The notes below the pieces were generated by a model that worked only from the letters and a program-made list of their open reading frames with translations, was not told the DNA's origin and did not search any database. Below, piece by piece: positions 5,780 to 7,286 of a stretch of 7,286 bases of DNA (positions within the stretch are counted from its first letter, which is position 1; each line of letters starts with the position of its first letter). The position numbers were made by a program, and so were the translations under genes. Source of the DNA: Desulfobacteraceae bacterium (GTDB lineage Bacteria > Desulfobacterota > Desulfobacteria > Desulfobacterales > Desulfosalsimonadaceae); assembly GCA_024636355.1 (NCBI GenBank), contig JAGXHH010000222.1, positions 1-7,286 of the forward strand, in the 5' to 3' direction.

Positions 5780-6943
5780 ATGAAGCAATCGATGCCGAAG
5801 CCCTCCACGAGAACGATTCTGAGCACCCATTATTTTCTGTATTTCGGAGTTCTGGGCATTTACCTGCCCTACTTCAACCTGTACTGTTACCATCTCGATT
5901 TTTCAGGCTTTCAGATCGGTGTTCTTTCCGCGCTGCGTACATTTTCCACCGCCCTGTTTCCCCTGATCTGGGCCGCGATAGCGGATCGATTTAATATCCG
6001 CCGGCCGATCTTTATCTTCTGCGTGATTGCCAGCACGGTCATATGGTCATTATATCTGTTCACCGCCGCATTCTGGCCGATGCTGGTTATTACCGCATTC
6101 TATGGTTTTTTCTATGCGCCGATCATTGGTTTTCTCGAATCCTTTTCCATGGACCTGCCCGAAGAAGAAAAGCGCGACTACGGCCGACTCCGTGTCTGGG
6201 GATCTTTGAGTTTTATCCTGGTCGTCATCCTCGTCGGCCAACTGATCGATATCTATTCGGCCGGCATTATCCTGATTCTGATCCTTGCAATCTCTGTTGC
6301 GCAGTCGTTTCTATCAGGAAAAATTCCGAAAGCCCCCCCGCAGCGACCGGCTCCGTTTGGCGCCGGTGCCCGGGGCCTGATCAATCCGCGGGTGCTGACC
6401 TTCCTGTTCTGTGCATTTCTGATGCTGGTAAGCCACGGTACCTATTATGGCTTCTTTTCGATTCACCTGGAGAATCTCGGATACAGCAACACGTTTATCG
6501 GATTTGCCTGGGCCCTGGCCACTTTTGCCGAAATCGTCGTCATGATCAATTCCGGGCGGATTTTCACACGATTTGTTTATGAGAATGTGCTGGTCGTCTC
6601 GTTTCTGATTGCGGCCGCAAGATGGCTGATCCTGGCCAATGTCGAATCTGCCGGTATGATCCTGTTCACCCAGTTGTTTCACGCGTTTTCCTATGGGGCG
6701 TTTCACGTCGCCAGCATCCTGTACATCGACAGCCTGACCCCGCCGGCGGCCAGAACCGTCGGCCAGTCGGTCAACAACGCGGTGACTTACGGACTGGGAA
6801 TCATGGTCGGATTTTTCGCCAGCGGCTACCTGTTCGAACGGATCGGGGCATCAAACCTGTTTGCTCTCAGCGGCGCTCTGGCATTAGTCGGGGGGATATT
6901 GATGTATATGGAAAAAACCGCCCGGCAGCAGGCGGCAGGATGA
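5780..6943 (+). CDS. MFS transporter, HcaT/LacY-like (MFS_1-like family)
   Basis: A 387-residue inner-membrane protein of the size of a 12-helix major facilitator. Hydrophobic segments span most of residues 14-178 and 204-376, split by a hydrophilic central loop (about 180-203, PKAPPQRPAP) as between the two six-helix halves. A motif-A-like AAIADRFNIRRP follows helix 2 (65-76). DYGRLRVWGSLSFI (133-146) and the pattern LTPPAARTVGQSVNNAVTYGLG in the second half (319-340) are typical of the group with the phenylpropionate permease HcaT and LacY-like proton symporters. The substrate cannot be read from sequence: no catabolic gene adjoins it. No good Shine-Dalgarno precedes the ATG at 5780; an ATG at 5792 is an alternative. 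It is divergent from the selenoprotein-polA operon and probably monocistronic; no convincing terminator follows it. Confidence 0.88.
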   Translation: MKQSMPKPSTRTILSTHYFLYFGVLGIYLPYFNLYCYHLDFSGFQIGVLSALRTFSTALFPLIWAAIADRFNIRRPIFIFCVIASTVIWSLYLFTAAFWPMLVITAFYGFFYAPIIGFLESFSMDLPEEEKRDYGRLRVWGSLSFILVVILVGQLIDIYSAGIILILILAISVAQSFLSGKIPKAPPQRPAPFGAGARGLINPRVLTFLFCAFLMLVSHGTYYGFFSIHLENLGYSNTFIGFAWALATFAEIVVMINSGRIFTRFVYENVLVVSFLIAAARWLILANVESAGMILFTQLFHAFSYGAFHVASILYIDSLTPPAARTVGQSVNNAVTYGLGIMVGFFASGYLFERIGASNLFALSGALALVGGILMYMEKTARQQAAG

Positions 6944-7103
6944 ATTCACAATTGATGGACTCATAAAAAAATTCAGAACTCCGTTGCGCGGCGTTTTTGC
7001 GGGAATGAACTTTCCATGCTTCTTAGTTTTTCTCGTTGTCAGTGAAGCGATAGCGAAATGGTTGTCGTTGTCGTAATCGTAATCTAATTAACAATTCACA
7101 ATT
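6943..7103. repeat. Repeat-rich gap bounded by AATTCACAATT direct repeats
   Basis: The 11-bp word AATTCACAATT lies at 6943-6953, overlapping the last base of the MFS stop codon, and again at 7093-7103. The second copy sits in a 6-bp inverted repeat, CTAATT (7084-7089) / AATTAG (7100-7105). Between the copies is AT-rich sequence with no ORF of note. The whole gap separates two convergent genes. It may be a small non-coding repeat unit; no transposase or typical inverted ends are seen. Confidence 0.4.
7061..7084. repeat. Hexamer tandem repeat (GTTGTC)2(GTAATC)2
   Basis: GTTGTC twice (7061-7072) is followed at once by GTAATC twice (7073-7084); another CGTTGTC lies at 7034-7040. On the minus strand this reads as GATTAC repeats followed by GACAAC repeats. 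I recall similar hexamer strings between genes of Desulfobacterales, but have no function to offer. Confidence 0.65.
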
Positions 7104-7121
7104 AGCTATTCACGACCGCCG

Positions 7122-7267
7122 TCACGGTTTTAAAACGATAAAATACAACCGGCCCCGATGTTTCATGTACCCGGCCGCGGTTTCCGCATATGCTCCGCTT
7201 CCCCAGAAAATGTCCGCGCGTGCCGGGCCCCGGATCGCCGTTCCGGTGTCCTGGTTTAAGGCAAACC
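7122..7267 (-). CDS. mltA: MltA-type membrane-bound lytic murein transglycosylase, C-terminal fragment
   Basis: Only the last 47 residues are present; the 5' part is beyond the contig end. They read ALNQDTGTAIRGPARADIFWG, then a spacer rich in A and G, then GRLYFIVLKP and a TGA stop. This matches the 3D (double-psi beta-barrel) domain at the end of MltA, including aspartates in QDTG and RADIF and the FWGSG turn. MltA cleaves the glycan strands of peptidoglycan, forming 1,6-anhydromuramic ends, from the outer membrane. An overlapping open frame (7102-7284) starts inside the adapter and is an artefact; the true frame is a different one. It is convergent with the MFS gene. A shorter 3D-domain protein cannot be ruled out from this piece. 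Confidence 0.85.
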
Positions 7268-7286
7268 CTGTCTCTTATACACATCT
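7268..7286. other. Tn5/Nextera mosaic-end adapter (non-genomic)
   Basis: The final bases are exactly the 19-bp Tn5 mosaic end used in tagmentation libraries, CTGTCTCTTATACACATCT, flush with the contig end. It is untrimmed adapter, not an insertion element. On the minus strand it generates the false N-terminus MCIRDR seen in many contaminated contigs. Confidence 0.97.

Noticed and set aside
5372..5893. Longer open frame upstream of the selenoprotein ATG, back into the MFS gene on the opposite strand
   Set aside because: The strong ribosome binding site, promoter and signal peptide all point to the ATG at 5593; the upstream part crosses the promoter and has no protein-like features.
7102..7284. 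60-residue ORF beginning MCIRDR
   Set aside because: The start codon lies in adapter sequence and the frame is not that of the MltA domain.
7268..7286. End of a natural Tn5/IS50 element
   Set aside because: The exact engineered 19-bp mosaic end, flush with the contig end and without transposase sequence, indicates library adapter.

Overview
The window looks like the end of a metagenome-assembled contig from a Desulfobacterota (former Deltaproteobacteria) genome, probably near Desulfobacterales. The pointers are a methionine aminopeptidase with an N-terminal SEC-C zinc motif, a selenocysteine-encoding gene, and degenerate word-like intergenic repeats of a kind I associate with that group. The placement is inference; no rRNA or tRNA is present to anchor it. 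The last 19 bases are the Tn5/Nextera mosaic-end adapter, so the true genomic sequence stops at 7267.

Layout: bases 1-177 hold no gene, only repeats downstream of map. map (minus, 178-1134) encodes a SEC-C type I methionine aminopeptidase, with a near-consensus sigma70 promoter at 1218-1246 and a terminator-like hairpin in its leader. A 60-codon conserved-looking small gene (plus, 1328-1510) diverges from it. A three-gene minus-strand operon fills 1561-5593. In transcription order it holds a secreted DUF1573-type protein, a HAD-family phosphatase and DNA polymerase I (polA), with gaps of only 4 and 3 bp, a strong promoter at 5664-5692 and a plausible terminator at 1530-1556. Divergent from the operon is a 12-helix MFS transporter of the HcaT/LacY-like type (plus, 5780-6943). 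After a repeat-rich gap comes the 3' end of an MltA-type lytic transglycosylase gene (minus, 7122-7267), cut by the contig end.

The most important observation is in the first gene of the polA operon. Read conventionally it is broken into two ORFs by an in-frame TGA (5369-5371). The frame is continuous on both sides. The TGA sits where DUF1573 proteins carry the first cysteine of their CGC motif (here U-G-C), and 17 nt downstream begins the apical loop of a perfect 7-bp hairpin with a G as first loop base, which fits a bacterial SECIS element. The gene is therefore best read as one 242-residue secreted selenoprotein (Sec75), not as a pseudogene or two genes.

Functionally the genes are mostly housekeeping: nascent-protein maturation (map), DNA repair and Okazaki-fragment processing (polA), small-molecule phosphate removal (HAD), cell-wall turnover (mltA) and solute uptake (MFS). 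The selenoprotein would act outside the cytoplasm, and its co-transcription with polA has no obvious functional logic.
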